Below are positions 54,991-63,493 of a DNA stretch of 64,000 bases, one piece after another. The first letter of the stretch is position 1, and the number at the start of each line of letters is the position of its first letter. The stretch comes from Humitalea rosea (GTDB lineage Bacteria > Pseudomonadota > Alphaproteobacteria > Acetobacterales > Acetobacteraceae): positions 62,001 through 126,000 of the forward strand of contig NZ_QKYU01000002.1 of NCBI RefSeq assembly GCF_003253705.1. Reading direction: 5' to 3'. The translations under genes and the position numbers were made by a program. The notes under the pieces were generated by a model, which made no database searches, was not told where the DNA came from, and worked only from the letters and a program-made list of their open reading frames with translations.

Positions 54991-55910
54991 GCCGGCGCCG
55001 GCCCCAACCCGCGCGCGACGGAGAGCAGGGTGCGGCGCAGCCAGGCATGGCCCTGGTCGGCCTCGAACCGCCGGTGGAACACCATCGACAGGCGGGTGTG
55101 GCGGATCTCGATCGGGCAGGTTCGGATGCAAAGCCCATGCGCCTCGGCCATCTGCTGCGCGAGGCGGGCGGAGAGCGTCATCACCAGATCCGTCCGGCGC
55201 AGCATCTCCGGCACCGCCGAGAGATGCGCCACCACGGCCCCCAGCCGGCGCGGAAACCCCGCCGCGCGCAACGGCTCGTCCAGCGCGCCATCCTTGCTGC
55301 CATTGGCCGAATGCAGCAGATGCGGGAAGGCGGTGAAGCGGGCCAGGGTCAACTCGCCCTCCGCCAGCGGATGGCCGGGGCGGACCAGGGTCAGGAAGGC
55401 TTCGGGCAGCAGCCGCACCCGTGTGTAGAGCGCCGGCGGCTCGGGCAGCACGGCGACGGCGAGCCCGGCCTCGCCGCGTTCCAGCATCATCTCGGCATTG
55501 GTGCGGTCGGCATGGCGGATGGCGAGCAGGCAGCCCGGCGCCTGGGCCGTGATCTGCTCCAGCAGCGGTGGGCCCAGCACCGCCTCGGCGTATTCGCTGC
55601 AACCGATGGTGAAGACGCGGGTGGCGGTGGCGGGGTCGAAGGGGGCATGGGTCGCCAGGGTCTCGCGCAGCTTGTCCAGCATATCGGCGACCGGGGTGGC
55701 GAGGGAGAGCGCCAGTGCGGTCGGCTCCACCCCGCCCGGGCGGCGCAGGAACAGCTCATCGCCAAGCGCCGCGCGCAGCCGCGACAGGGCGTTGGAGACG
55801 GCGGGCTGGGACAGGTTCAGCCGTTCCGCCGCATGGGTCACATGCCGCTCGCGCGCCACCGCGTCGAAAACCCGCAGCAGGTTCAGGTCGAGGGAGCCGA
55901 GATCCGCCAT
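54987..55910 (-). CDS. LysR-family transcriptional regulator
   Basis: A 307-residue regulator. The winged helix-turn-helix is at residues 8-65 (LNLLRVFDAVARERHVTHAA, then LNLSQPAVSNALSRLR), and the rest is a periplasmic-binding-like effector domain. The N-terminal style resembles the NodD/SyrM branch. The coupled downstream gene encodes the GMC oxidoreductase, and a DoxX gene is divergent, so both are candidate targets. An imperfect palindrome lies in the divergent promoter region. Confidence 0.93.
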   Translation of the reverse strand: MADLGSLDLNLLRVFDAVARERHVTHAAERLNLSQPAVSNALSRLRAALGDELFLRRPGGVEPTALALSLATPVADMLDKLRETLATHAPFDPATATRVFTIGCSEYAEAVLGPPLLEQITAQAPGCLLAIRHADRTNAEMMLERGEAGLAVAVLPEPPALYTRVRLLPEAFLTLVRPGHPLAEGELTLARFTAFPHLLHSANGSKDGALDEPLRAAGFPRRLGAVVAHLSAVPEMLRRTDLVMTLSARLAQQMAEAHGLCIRTCPIEIRHTRLSMVFHRRFEADQGHAWLRRTLLSVARGLGPAPA

Positions 55911-55922
55911 TTACCCCTGCTG

Positions 55923-55941
55923 TCATTCACTGGCGTGATGA
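55923..55941. promoter_or_regulatory. Possible LysR operator in the lysR/doxX gap
   Basis: TCATTCAC and GTGATGA form an imperfect palindrome around TGGC in the divergent promoter region, 13 bases upstream of the lysR ATG. It is a reasonable operator candidate but the match is short. Confidence 0.3.
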
Positions 55942-56030
55942 TGCTCGTTCCGAAGGAGGTTTGGAAGCCGCGTCGGGAACCGGGCATCAAGGCTGTGATG
56001 GCGGCGATCATCGCCGCAATGGAGATGACG

Positions 56031-56465
56031 ATGTTCGACACGAAAAAGACCGCCCCCTATGCCGCCCTGCTGCTTCGGGTGTCCCTCGGCCTGATGTTCC
56101 TGGCCCATGGCGGGCTGCTCAAGCTCGCCACCTTCGGCGTTGCCGGGACCATGGGATACTTCGGCAGCCTCGGCTATCCGCCGATCTTCGGCGCCATCGT
56201 GATCGTCGCCGAGATCGCCGCGGGCCTCGCGCTGATCGCCGGCGTCTGGGTCTCGGCGGTCAGCCTGCTGACCCTTCCGATCCTGATCGGCGCGGCCTTG
56301 CAGCACACGGGCAATGGCTGGGTGTTCAGTGCCGCCGGCGGCGGTTGGGAATACCCGGTGTTCTGGATCGCGACGATGCTGGTCCAGGCTGGGCTCGGGG
56401 CCGGCGCCTATGCGCTGGACCTCGGCCGCCTGCTGGGCTCCAGCCGGACGCCCGCCCGCGCCTGA
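56031..56465 (+). CDS. DoxX-family membrane protein
   Basis: A 144-residue protein with four membrane segments. APYAALLLRVSLGLMFLAHGGLLKLATFG and PIFGAIVIVAEIAAGLALIAGVW are typical DoxX blocks. Family members take part in redox and sulfur metabolism or detoxification, but most are uncharacterised. I chose the ATG at 56031 because GGAG lies six bases upstream; an ATG at 56025 is also in frame. It is divergent from lysR and converges on dgt. Confidence 0.88.
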   Translation: MFDTKKTAPYAALLLRVSLGLMFLAHGGLLKLATFGVAGTMGYFGSLGYPPIFGAIVIVAEIAAGLALIAGVWVSAVSLLTLPILIGAALQHTGNGWVFSAAGGGWEYPVFWIATMLVQAGLGAGAYALDLGRLLGSSRTPARA

Positions 56466-56474
56466 CGCGGACAC

Positions 56475-56504
56475 GGGCCCGCCGCGGATCACCGCGGCGG
56501 GTCC
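56475..56504. terminator. Strong hairpin whose loop contains the dgt stop codon
   Basis: GGGCCCGCCGCGG (56475-56487) pairs with CCGCGGCGGGTCC (56492-56504), with one G-T pair, around the loop ATCA. The stop codon of dgt (TCA on this strand) is within the loop. There is no U-run on either side, so it may block RNA decay or stop convergent transcription rather than act as a classic terminator. Confidence 0.5.
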
Positions 56505-57796
56505 AGCCCGCGTAGCCGCGCCGCCAGCCAGGAGGCGTAGTTGTCGGTCATCCCGGCCACGAAATCGACGGCGCAGCGCAGGGTCTCGCTGCGCCCCAGC
56601 CGCGGGATCGGGTGGTAGTCGCCCATCATCGCCAGCGCCTGTCGGCTTCGCAGGCTGCATCCTTCCTCGCCGCGTTCGAAATACTCGACGCAGGCGGGCA
56701 GGAAGACCTCCAGCGCCTTGCCCAGCACATCCCCCGCGCCGATCTCGAACTCCGCCTTGCGGGCATGGACGTAGACGCGCTCGCGGTTCATCGCGCGGAT
56801 GGCGTCGAAGGCGGCGACACGCCCGGCCCATTCGCCCGGCACATCGGTCACGAGGTCGCGGCGGGTCGCGGTTCCGGCCATGATCGCCGCGTGGTCGGCC
56901 AGGAAGGTCTGCGTCGCCACCTCGATCATCGCCCCGATGGCGCGGCTGCGCAGCCAGGCAATGCGCTGCGGGTCGCTGCCCTCGGCGGCCAGCCGGTCGG
57001 CGGGAATGCCCGCCAGCGGGTTCACCAATTCGGCATAGTCGCGATAGCCGAGGATGCCGATCTCCACCGCATCCTCCAGATCCGCGAGGCTGTAGGTGAT
57101 GTCATCCGCCGCCTCCATCAGCCAGACGGCCGGGTGGCGGCCATGCAGCCCGCAGGCGGCGGCGACCTCGGCGAAGATCGCGGCCTCGGTGGCGAAGACG
57201 TTGAATTTCTGAGCCGGCAGCCCGCCCTTGGCGGCGCGCGCATCCCCGGCCGTCCAGGGGTATTTCAGGAAGGCGCCGAGCGAGGCCAGCGTCAGCCGCA
57301 GCCCGCCGCGATCGCGATAGGCATCGGCCCGGGTCAGGATGCGAAAGCCCTGGGCATTGCCGTCAAAGGCGCCGAGGTCCGCATCGAGCCCCTCGCCATG
57401 GGTTGCCAGCCAGCGCGTCATCCATTCGGCGATCACCGCCTCGCCGGCATGGCCGAAGGGCGGGTTGCCGATGTCATGCGCGAGGCAGACCGCCTGGACC
57501 AGGTAGCCCAGGTCATCCGGCGTGCGCTCGGCCGCCGCCAACTCTTCGATCAACGCCGAGCCGACCGCATAGCCGATGGACCGCCCGACCGAGGCGACCT
57601 CCAGCGTATGCACCAGCCGGTTCCGCACATGCGGGTTGAAGGGCAAGGGATGGACCTGGGTCTTCTGCTGCAGGCGCCGGAATGGGCGGCTGAAGACGAT
57701 GCGGTCCTGGTCGATCTGCCAGGGGTTGCGGTTGGGGGCGGTGCGGGCCTCGGCCTCGCCCAGGCGGCGCGGGTTGAACAGCGTCGCCCAGTCCAT
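56489..57796 (-). CDS. dgt: Deoxyguanosinetriphosphate triphosphohydrolase-like protein
   Basis: A 435-residue HD-domain enzyme. The N-terminal DRIVFSRPFRRLQQKTQVHPL is diagnostic for the dGTPase family. The HD metal site is visible as RLVHTLEVA, the HD of LAHDIGNPPFGHAGE, and EAADDITYSLADLEDAVEIG. It hydrolyses dNTPs to the deoxynucleoside and triphosphate. I chose the ATG at 57796 (MDWATLFNP); the open frame upstream overlaps the end of hldE. It lies 14 bases downstream of hldE. Confidence 0.92.
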   Translation of the reverse strand: MDWATLFNPRRLGEAEARTAPNRNPWQIDQDRIVFSRPFRRLQQKTQVHPLPFNPHVRNRLVHTLEVASVGRSIGYAVGSALIEELAAAERTPDDLGYLVQAVCLAHDIGNPPFGHAGEAVIAEWMTRWLATHGEGLDADLGAFDGNAQGFRILTRADAYRDRGGLRLTLASLGAFLKYPWTAGDARAAKGGLPAQKFNVFATEAAIFAEVAAACGLHGRHPAVWLMEAADDITYSLADLEDAVEIGILGYRDYAELVNPLAGIPADRLAAEGSDPQRIAWLRSRAIGAMIEVATQTFLADHAAIMAGTATRRDLVTDVPGEWAGRVAAFDAIRAMNRERVYVHARKAEFEIGAGDVLGKALEVFLPACVEYFERGEEGCSLRSRQALAMMGDYHPIPRLGRSETLRCAVDFVAGMTDNYASWLAARLRGLDPPR

Positions 57797-57810
57797 GATG
57801 TCGCCCAGCC

Positions 57811-59316
57811 CTATCCGCGGATGCGGGCGACGGTGGCGGTGGTGGAATTGCCGGGCAGCAGCTCCGCCAGCCGCACCTGCCCGCCCCATTCGACCAGCAG
57901 CTCGCCGCCGACCACTTCGGAGACCGAGTAATCGGCGCCCTTCACCAGCACGTCGGGGCGCAGCGCCTTCAGCAGTTCGAGCGGCGTGTCCTCCGCGAAC
58001 AGGGTGACGGCATCGACGGTGGCAAGGCTCGCCAGCACCGCGGCGCGGGCGGCCTCGGCCTGCACCGGGCGGGTCGGGCCCTTCAGGCGGCGCACGCTTT
58101 CATCCGCGTTCAGCCCGACGATCAGCCGGTCGCACCAGGAGCGCGCCTGTTCCAGCAGATGCACATGGCCCGGGTGCAGCAGGTCGAAGCAGCCATTGGT
58201 GAAGCCGACCCGCCAGCCGCGCTGCCGCCAGCGTTCGGCCATCTCGGCGGCCTGGGCGCGGCTCATGATCTTGCGCAGGGCGCCGCGCTCCAGGCTCAGC
58301 GCCTCCAGCATGTCGTCTTCCCGCGCGACGGCGGTGCCGACCTTGCCGACCACGATGCCGGCCGCGATGTTCGCAAGCCTGGCCGCGGTCGGCAGGTCCC
58401 GCCCGGCGGCGATGGCGGCGGCGAGCACCGCCACCACGGTGTCCCCGGCGCCGGAGACGTCATGCACCTCCGGCGCCTCGGCCGGGAAATGGCGGACGGT
58501 GTCGCCATCGAGCAAGGTCAGCCCATCCTCGCTGCGCGTCACCAGCACGGCGCCGAAGGCGTGCCGGTCGCGCAGCACGCGGGCGGCGGCGACGATCCCC
58601 TCCTCCGAATCGACCGGCATCTCGGTGGCGGCGGCAAGCTCCGCCCGATTCGGGGTGACGATGTCGGCACCGTGGTAGCGGCTGAAGTCGATGCCCTTGG
58701 GGTCGACGATCACCTTGCGCCCGGCCGCCCGGCCGGCGGCGATCAGCTTGGCCGCGGTGTCATCGGCCAGAACGCCCTTGGCGTAGTCCGACAGCACCAT
58801 GACGGTGGTGGCGGCGATGGTGTCGGAGGCGATCTTCACCAGCCGGTCCGCGAGGCGCGGATGGATCGGCCTAGCGACCTCCTGGTCCGCGCGCAGCAAT
58901 TGCTGGCCACTGGCGATGAAGCGGGTTTTGGTCGTCGTGGCGCGGCCGCCCTGGACCAGCAGCCAGGGCTCAACCCCAGGCTGGCCGCCAACAAGCCCGG
59001 TCAGGTCGCTGCCGGCGACATCGTCGCCGACGACGGTGATGAAGGCGACTGCGGCGCCGAGCGCCGTCAGGTTGCGGACGACATTGCCCGCCCCCCCGGG
59101 CATCGCGAGCTCGCGCTCCACGGTCAGGATCGGGACCGGCGCCTCCGGGCTGATGCGGGTAACGCGGCCATAGACGTAACGGTCGAGCATGGCGTCGCCG
59201 ACCACGAGCACCGAGGTCCGCTTCAGGGCCCGCACGGCATCGGCGAGACGGGCGTTCTCATCGGGAGCACGACCGGCATCGGGCAAGGGGGGTACGGCGT
59301 CCACGGGGAGGTCCAT
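57811..59316 (-). CDS. hldE: Bifunctional heptose 7-phosphate kinase/heptose 1-phosphate adenylyltransferase
   Basis: A 501-residue fusion. The N-terminal ribokinase-like kinase (about residues 30-340) shows VVGDAMLDRYVYG, AMPGGAGNVVRNLTALG, VDPKGIDFSRYHGA and DVSGAGDTVVAVLAA. The C-terminal nucleotidyltransferase (about 350-500) shows GFTNGCFDLLHPGHVHLLEQA and VKGADYS. Together they make ADP-heptose for the lipopolysaccharide inner core. Both active sites look complete. Glycosyltransferase genes 3 kb away on the other strand fit the same pathway. Confidence 0.96.
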   Translation of the reverse strand: MDLPVDAVPPLPDAGRAPDENARLADAVRALKRTSVLVVGDAMLDRYVYGRVTRISPEAPVPILTVERELAMPGGAGNVVRNLTALGAAVAFITVVGDDVAGSDLTGLVGGQPGVEPWLLVQGGRATTTKTRFIASGQQLLRADQEVARPIHPRLADRLVKIASDTIAATTVMVLSDYAKGVLADDTAAKLIAAGRAAGRKVIVDPKGIDFSRYHGADIVTPNRAELAAATEMPVDSEEGIVAAARVLRDRHAFGAVLVTRSEDGLTLLDGDTVRHFPAEAPEVHDVSGAGDTVVAVLAAAIAAGRDLPTAARLANIAAGIVVGKVGTAVAREDDMLEALSLERGALRKIMSRAQAAEMAERWRQRGWRVGFTNGCFDLLHPGHVHLLEQARSWCDRLIVGLNADESVRRLKGPTRPVQAEAARAAVLASLATVDAVTLFAEDTPLELLKALRPDVLVKGADYSVSEVVGGELLVEWGGQVRLAELLPGNSTTATVARIRG

Positions 59317-59473
59317 CGCTTGTGCCTAACCCAAGGGAAGGAGGGCATGCAAGGAGCCCGCGCGGGAGTTCGGCCCGAGAACCCGCGTTGGCGAAGCCTT
59401 CATGTCTGCGCGGCAGGCTACGCAGGCAGGATGCTGCCCGGCCGCAAGGATTGCCCGGAACGGAGACTCGCCC

Positions 59474-60505
59474 ATGTCATTGGCTCTGGCCCTCGGCGCG
59501 CCCCCGCTCGGCCCTGTCCCGCCGGGCCATCCCAGCCTGGAACCGCGGGTGCCGCCGCGCCTGCGCGCGCTGCTGTCGGCGGCGCGGGGCGGGGCGAATG
59601 GCGTGCTGCTGCTGCCGCCGCTGGCGAGCGAAGATGCTGTCCTAGCGCGATTTTTACGAGCCCTGGCCGAGGCGCATGCCGCTGAACACCATGGCCAGGT
59701 GCTGCTGGGCGCGGAGGGGGCGGTGCTGCTGCTGGGCACGCTGCCCGGGCTGCGCGGCGTGCGCGAGGCGGCGGCGGTGCTCGCCCCCGGGCTGGCGCTG
59801 CCGCTGTTTGCGGTCCCGGCCGAGGCGCAGGCGCTGGTCGCGACCGCCACGCTTTGGTTCAGCGGCGGCGCGCCCGGGCCAAAGAGGGCCGCGCAACTCC
59901 AGCCGATGCGCCGCGAGGCCGTGGTGATTCTGGCGCGCGGGGCGCATCCGCGCCTCGCGGGCTGGCGCGGGCCGCCGGGGGATGGCTCGGAAGATCCGCT
60001 GCATTGGCGGGAGCTGAGTCGCGGCGATGGCCCCCCCGCCGGCTTCGGGGGAACCGCCGTCGCCCCCGCCGCGCTGCTGGCGGACCCCGCGCTGCTGGAG
60101 GCATGGCGGGACGGCCTGCGGGCCGGCGGCGGGCGGCTCGCGATCGGGGCGATCGGCGCCCCGCTGGCCGGGTGGCTGCGCCTCTCCGCGATCCCGGCCG
60201 ATCTGCTGCTGCTGCGCTGGTCGGCCGAGCTGCCGGCCGCGCTTGCCCCGGCGCTGCGCGACCCGACCCTGCCGGGGCGGGTGGTACTGAGCGGGGCCGA
60301 TACGCCCGCCGCCCTCGCCTGGGGGCTGCGCCAGGGGGTCAGCCGCTACGCGGGGGCGGTGGTGGAGGCGCTGCTGGCCGCGACCCGCCTCGGCGCCTGC
60401 CCCGCCAGCACCGGCTGCACCGCCGGCGCCTGCGCCGCGCGGGCGGCGGCGGTCGAGCCCACCGGCTGCGACAATCCCGCGCTGCTGCGGCGGTGGCTGC
60501 CATGA
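59474..60505 (+). CDS. Degenerate EAL-like protein with cysteine-rich C-terminus
   Basis: A 343-residue protein, very rich in alanine, leucine and glycine, with no export signal. I do not recognise a named family. The C-terminal third reads like the end of an EAL domain (DLLLLRW in place of a DxxKID-type strand, then GADTPAALAWGLRQGVSRYAGAVVEALL), but no EAL, DDFGTG or metal-binding acidic residues are visible. Behind it four cysteines occur as C-x5-C-x4-C-x11-C (CPASTGCTAGAC, then TGC), a possible metal or iron-sulfur site. I chose the ATG at 59474; the frame is open to 59402. Its stop overlaps the next gene's ATG. Confidence 0.7.
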   Translation: MSLALALGAPPLGPVPPGHPSLEPRVPPRLRALLSAARGGANGVLLLPPLASEDAVLARFLRALAEAHAAEHHGQVLLGAEGAVLLLGTLPGLRGVREAAAVLAPGLALPLFAVPAEAQALVATATLWFSGGAPGPKRAAQLQPMRREAVVILARGAHPRLAGWRGPPGDGSEDPLHWRELSRGDGPPAGFGGTAVAPAALLADPALLEAWRDGLRAGGGRLAIGAIGAPLAGWLRLSAIPADLLLLRWSAELPAALAPALRDPTLPGRVVLSGADTPAALAWGLRQGVSRYAGAVVEALLAATRLGACPASTGCTAGACAARAAAVEPTGCDNPALLRRWLP

Positions 60506-61629
60506 TCGCGACACTGGATGCCCCGCCCGCGCTGACCGCCCAGCCCGGCGGGCCGGCCGAGCTGGCGGCGCTGATCCGCCAGACGGTCGAAGGCGGCGCG
60601 CGGCGCGAACTGCTGCTCTGGCGCCCGGCGCTGGCGGTGCCGGGGGGCGCGCGGGCGCTGCACCGGCGCCTGATCGACGAAGCCGCGGCGCCACTGCGCA
60701 GGGCCCCGCGCATCCGGCTGTTCTCGCTGCCCGATGGCACGCTGGTCGCGGCGGTGTTGCCGCCGGCCCTGGCGCTGGAAACGGCCGAGGCGAGCCTGCG
60801 CGCCGTGCTCGACCCCGCCGCCGCGGCCGTGGCGCTGCATCGCCTGCGGTTGCCGGAGGATGCGCCGCGGCTTCTGGCGCTGCTGGAGGCCTCGCTGATC
60901 GGCGACCGTGCCGCCCCCGCCATTGCGCCGGATGGCGCGGAGATGCGGACAGGCCCGGCCACCCTGCAGGCGCTCGCGCGCGCCGATCTCTCGGCGCATC
61001 TGCTGCGCCAGCCGGTCCGGCGGCTGGACCCGGAGGGCGGTGCGGGCCCGGCCTGGGTGGATGAGCGCCCCAATTGGCCGGCCCTGGTCGCGCATCTGGG
61101 CGGGGCGAGCGGCGAGCGCCCCGATGCACCGCTGCGCGCCGCCGTCGCGGCGCGGCAGGCGGCGGAGCTGGGCCGGGCCGGCCCTGGCGCCGGGGCGGTC
61201 TCGCTGCCCCTGGCCCCCGCCGCCCTCGCCACCGGGGACTGGCTGCGCATGGACCAGGCGCTGCCGCAGGCGATGCGCCAGCGCGTCATTCTCTGCCTGG
61301 ACCTGGGCGACCTGCTGCGCGCGCCCGGTCCGGCGATGATGGCGGTGCGTTTCGCCGGGCTGCGCGGCTACCGCGTCGCGCTGGAGGTTGCGGCGGCCGG
61401 GGCGCTGGATCTGCTCACCCCGGCGCTGTTGCAGGCGATGGGGCCGGGGGCGCTGCTGCGGCTGGGCTGGTCGGAGCTGCTGCCCGCCAGCGTCTCTGCC
61501 ATGGGCGGCCTCCAGAGCCTCGGCGCCGAAACCTGGCTGGCCGGGGCGGACCGATCCGGTGCCGTCGCCTGGGGCTGGTCGCAGGGACTGCGGCTGTTCC
61601 AGGGCAGCCTGGTGGACCGGCTGCGCTAA
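60502..61629 (+). CDS. Degenerate EAL-like protein
   Basis: A 375-residue protein coupled to the previous gene (ATGA overlap). The C-terminal half looks like an EAL phosphodiesterase fold without catalytic residues. LRGYRVALEVAAAGALDLLTPALL matches the central strand, LRLGWSELLP the next, and WLAGADRSGAVAWGWSQGLRLFQGSLVDRL the final helix and QG turn of EAL domains. The EAL glutamate and paired aspartates are missing. It may bind a ligand or a protein rather than cleave cyclic di-GMP. Its TAA stop overlaps the convergent ygfZ-like stop codon. Confidence 0.72.
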   Translation: MIATLDAPPALTAQPGGPAELAALIRQTVEGGARRELLLWRPALAVPGGARALHRRLIDEAAAPLRRAPRIRLFSLPDGTLVAAVLPPALALETAEASLRAVLDPAAAAVALHRLRLPEDAPRLLALLEASLIGDRAAPAIAPDGAEMRTGPATLQALARADLSAHLLRQPVRRLDPEGGAGPAWVDERPNWPALVAHLGGASGERPDAPLRAAVAARQAAELGRAGPGAGAVSLPLAPAALATGDWLRMDQALPQAMRQRVILCLDLGDLLRAPGPAMMAVRFAGLRGYRVALEVAAAGALDLLTPALLQAMGPGALLRLGWSELLPASVSAMGGLQSLGAETWLAGADRSGAVAWGWSQGLRLFQGSLVDRLR

Positions 61630-62474
61630 GCCATGCTCGGTGGCACGCTCGGCGGCATGTTCTCTGGCAATGTCAGCCAGGCGGGGGGGCGAGGGGTCAG
61701 CACCGCATCCCCCGCCCGCAGCGCCGCGCCGGCCGCGATGGCACGCAGGCGCAGCAGCGCCAGCCCGATGCCATCGGTGCCGGAGCGCATCTCGCCGGCC
61801 TCGGCGCCCTCCGCATCCAGGATCGGCGTACCGGGCGCGGGCAAGGGGCCCTCGACCGCGACGGGGCAGAGCCGGCGCTTCAACAGCCCGCGGTATTTCG
61901 TCCGCGCGGTCAGCTCCTGGCCCATCCAGCAGCCCTTGGTCCAGGACACGCCGCTCAATTCATCGAAGCCCGCTTCGAGCAGGATGGATTTTTCGGGCTC
62001 CATGTCCCGGCTGCCATCAGGCAGTCCGAGGGCAATGCGGTGCCGGTCCCAGGCGTCACGGTCGGCGGTGGCGGCGGGGCCTTCGCCGGGTTCGTGCAGC
62101 AGCCGGAACCCGGCCTCCGGCGTACGGGGGTCGTCGATGGCGAGCCCCATCGCCGGCGGCGCCCCCTCCCAGCCGAGCGTGACCGCCAGCCCGGCGGGGG
62201 CCATCGCCACCTTCGAGCGCAGGCGGAACCGCATCAGCCGGGCCGAGATCATCGCCGCCTGCCCGGCCTCCACATCCAGCAGCAGCCGATCGCCGTCCCG
62301 CACCACGAAAAAATCCGCGAGCCATTTGCCCTGCGGCGTCAGCAGCGCGGCCCAGGCGGCCGAGCCATCGGCCAGGGCGGCGATGTCCGCCGACACCAGG
62401 CCTTGCAGGAAGCTCGGGGCGTCCTCTCCGGTCAGGGCCAGCACCTCACGATCGGTGGGGTAAATCTGCGTCAT
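61626..62474 (-). CDS. ygfZ: YgfZ/GcvT-type folate-binding protein for iron-sulfur assembly
   Basis: A 282-residue protein of the YgfZ/IBA57 family. The signature KGCYxGQE is present as KGCWMGQELTARTKYRG, with tryptophan for tyrosine but with the redox-active cysteine kept. The N-terminus has FLQGLVSADI and LLTPQGKWLADFFV, typical of the folate-binding aminomethyltransferase-like fold. Such proteins help mature a subset of [4Fe-4S] enzymes with tetrahydrofolate. It is convergent with the EAL-like pair and divergent from the GT9 gene. Confidence 0.9.
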   Translation of the reverse strand: MTQIYPTDREVLALTGEDAPSFLQGLVSADIAALADGSAAWAALLTPQGKWLADFFVVRDGDRLLLDVEAGQAAMISARLMRFRLRSKVAMAPAGLAVTLGWEGAPPAMGLAIDDPRTPEAGFRLLHEPGEGPAATADRDAWDRHRIALGLPDGSRDMEPEKSILLEAGFDELSGVSWTKGCWMGQELTARTKYRGLLKRRLCPVAVEGPLPAPGTPILDAEGAEAGEMRSGTDGIGLALLRLRAIAAGAALRAGDAVLTPRPPAWLTLPENMPPSVPPSMA

Positions 62475-62560
62475 CCTGGGGACGTGATGCGCCGCGCCTT
62501 GCCGGACAAGTCCGCCCCCGCGCGGGAAAAATCCTTCCGTGCTAGGGAAGCGCCACGACG

Positions 62561-63493
62561 ATGCGAATTCTGTTCATCTCCTCCACGCGGATCGGCGATG
62601 CGGTGCTGTCCACCGCCTTGCTGGACCATCTGTTACGCGCCCATCCCGGCGCCCGGATCACCGTCGCCTGCGGCCCGGTCGCGACCGGCGTCTTCGCCCG
62701 GATGCCGGGGCTGGAGCGGCTGATCACCGTGACCAAGCAACGCTGGTCGCTGCATTGGCTGGGGCTTTGGGCGCAGGTGGTGACGCGGCGCTGGGATCTG
62801 GTGGTGGATCTGCGCGGCTCGGCCATCGCCTGGATGTTGCTCGCGCGGCGCCGGGCGGTGATGCGCGGTGGGCGCAGGCCGGGGCATCGGCTGCTGCATC
62901 TGGCGCAGACCCTGGGCCTCAGCCCCGCGCCACGGCCGGTCGCTTGGTACGCGCCGGAGGATGTCGCGCAGGCAGCGGCCCTGCTGGGAGTTGGCGGCGG
63001 CCCGATCCTGGCGCTCGGCCCAACCGCGAACTGGGTGCGAAAAGTCTGGCCGGCCGAGCGGTTTCTTGAACTGGCGCGGCGGCTGACCGCGCCCGACGGC
63101 TCCCTGGCCGGCGCCCGTATCCTGGTCCTGGGCGGGCCGGGTGCCGAGGAACGCACCGCCGCCGCCCCGGTGCTGGCCGGGCTGCCCGGCGCCATCGACC
63201 TGGTCGGCGTGGCCAGCCTGCCCGAGGTCGCGGCGGCGCTGGCGCGCTGCGCGCTGTTCGTCGGCAATGACTCCGGGCTGATGCACCTCGCCGCCGCCGT
63301 GGGCGTGCCGACCATCGGGCTGTTCGGCCCCACACCCGCCTCCGAATACGGCCCGGTCGGGCGCCGTGCCGCGGCGGTGCTGGCCGAGGGCCCGCCCGGC
63401 GCCGCGCCGATGGCCGATCTGCCGGTCGATGCGGTGGTCGCCGCCGCCACCGGCCTGCTTGCCCGCGCGCCATTGGATGAGGTGCTGGCGTGA
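62561..63493 (+). CDS. Glycosyltransferase family 9 (heptosyltransferase-like)
   Basis: A 310-residue enzyme. It starts MRILFISSTRIGDAVLSTALLDHLLRAHP, the typical ADP-heptose:LPS heptosyltransferase opening. The C-terminal nucleotide-sugar site is LFVGNDSGLMHLAAAVGVPTIGLFGPT, with ILALGPTANWVRKVWPAERF before it. It should transfer heptose or another sugar to the lipopolysaccharide core, in line with the nearby hldE. AGGGAAG lies ten bases upstream. The stop overlaps the GTG start of the next glycosyltransferase. Confidence 0.92.
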   Translation: MRILFISSTRIGDAVLSTALLDHLLRAHPGARITVACGPVATGVFARMPGLERLITVTKQRWSLHWLGLWAQVVTRRWDLVVDLRGSAIAWMLLARRRAVMRGGRRPGHRLLHLAQTLGLSPAPRPVAWYAPEDVAQAAALLGVGGGPILALGPTANWVRKVWPAERFLELARRLTAPDGSLAGARILVLGGPGAEERTAAAPVLAGLPGAIDLVGVASLPEVAAALARCALFVGNDSGLMHLAAAVGVPTIGLFGPTPASEYGPVGRRAAAVLAEGPPGAAPMADLPVDAVVAAATGLLARAPLDEVLA

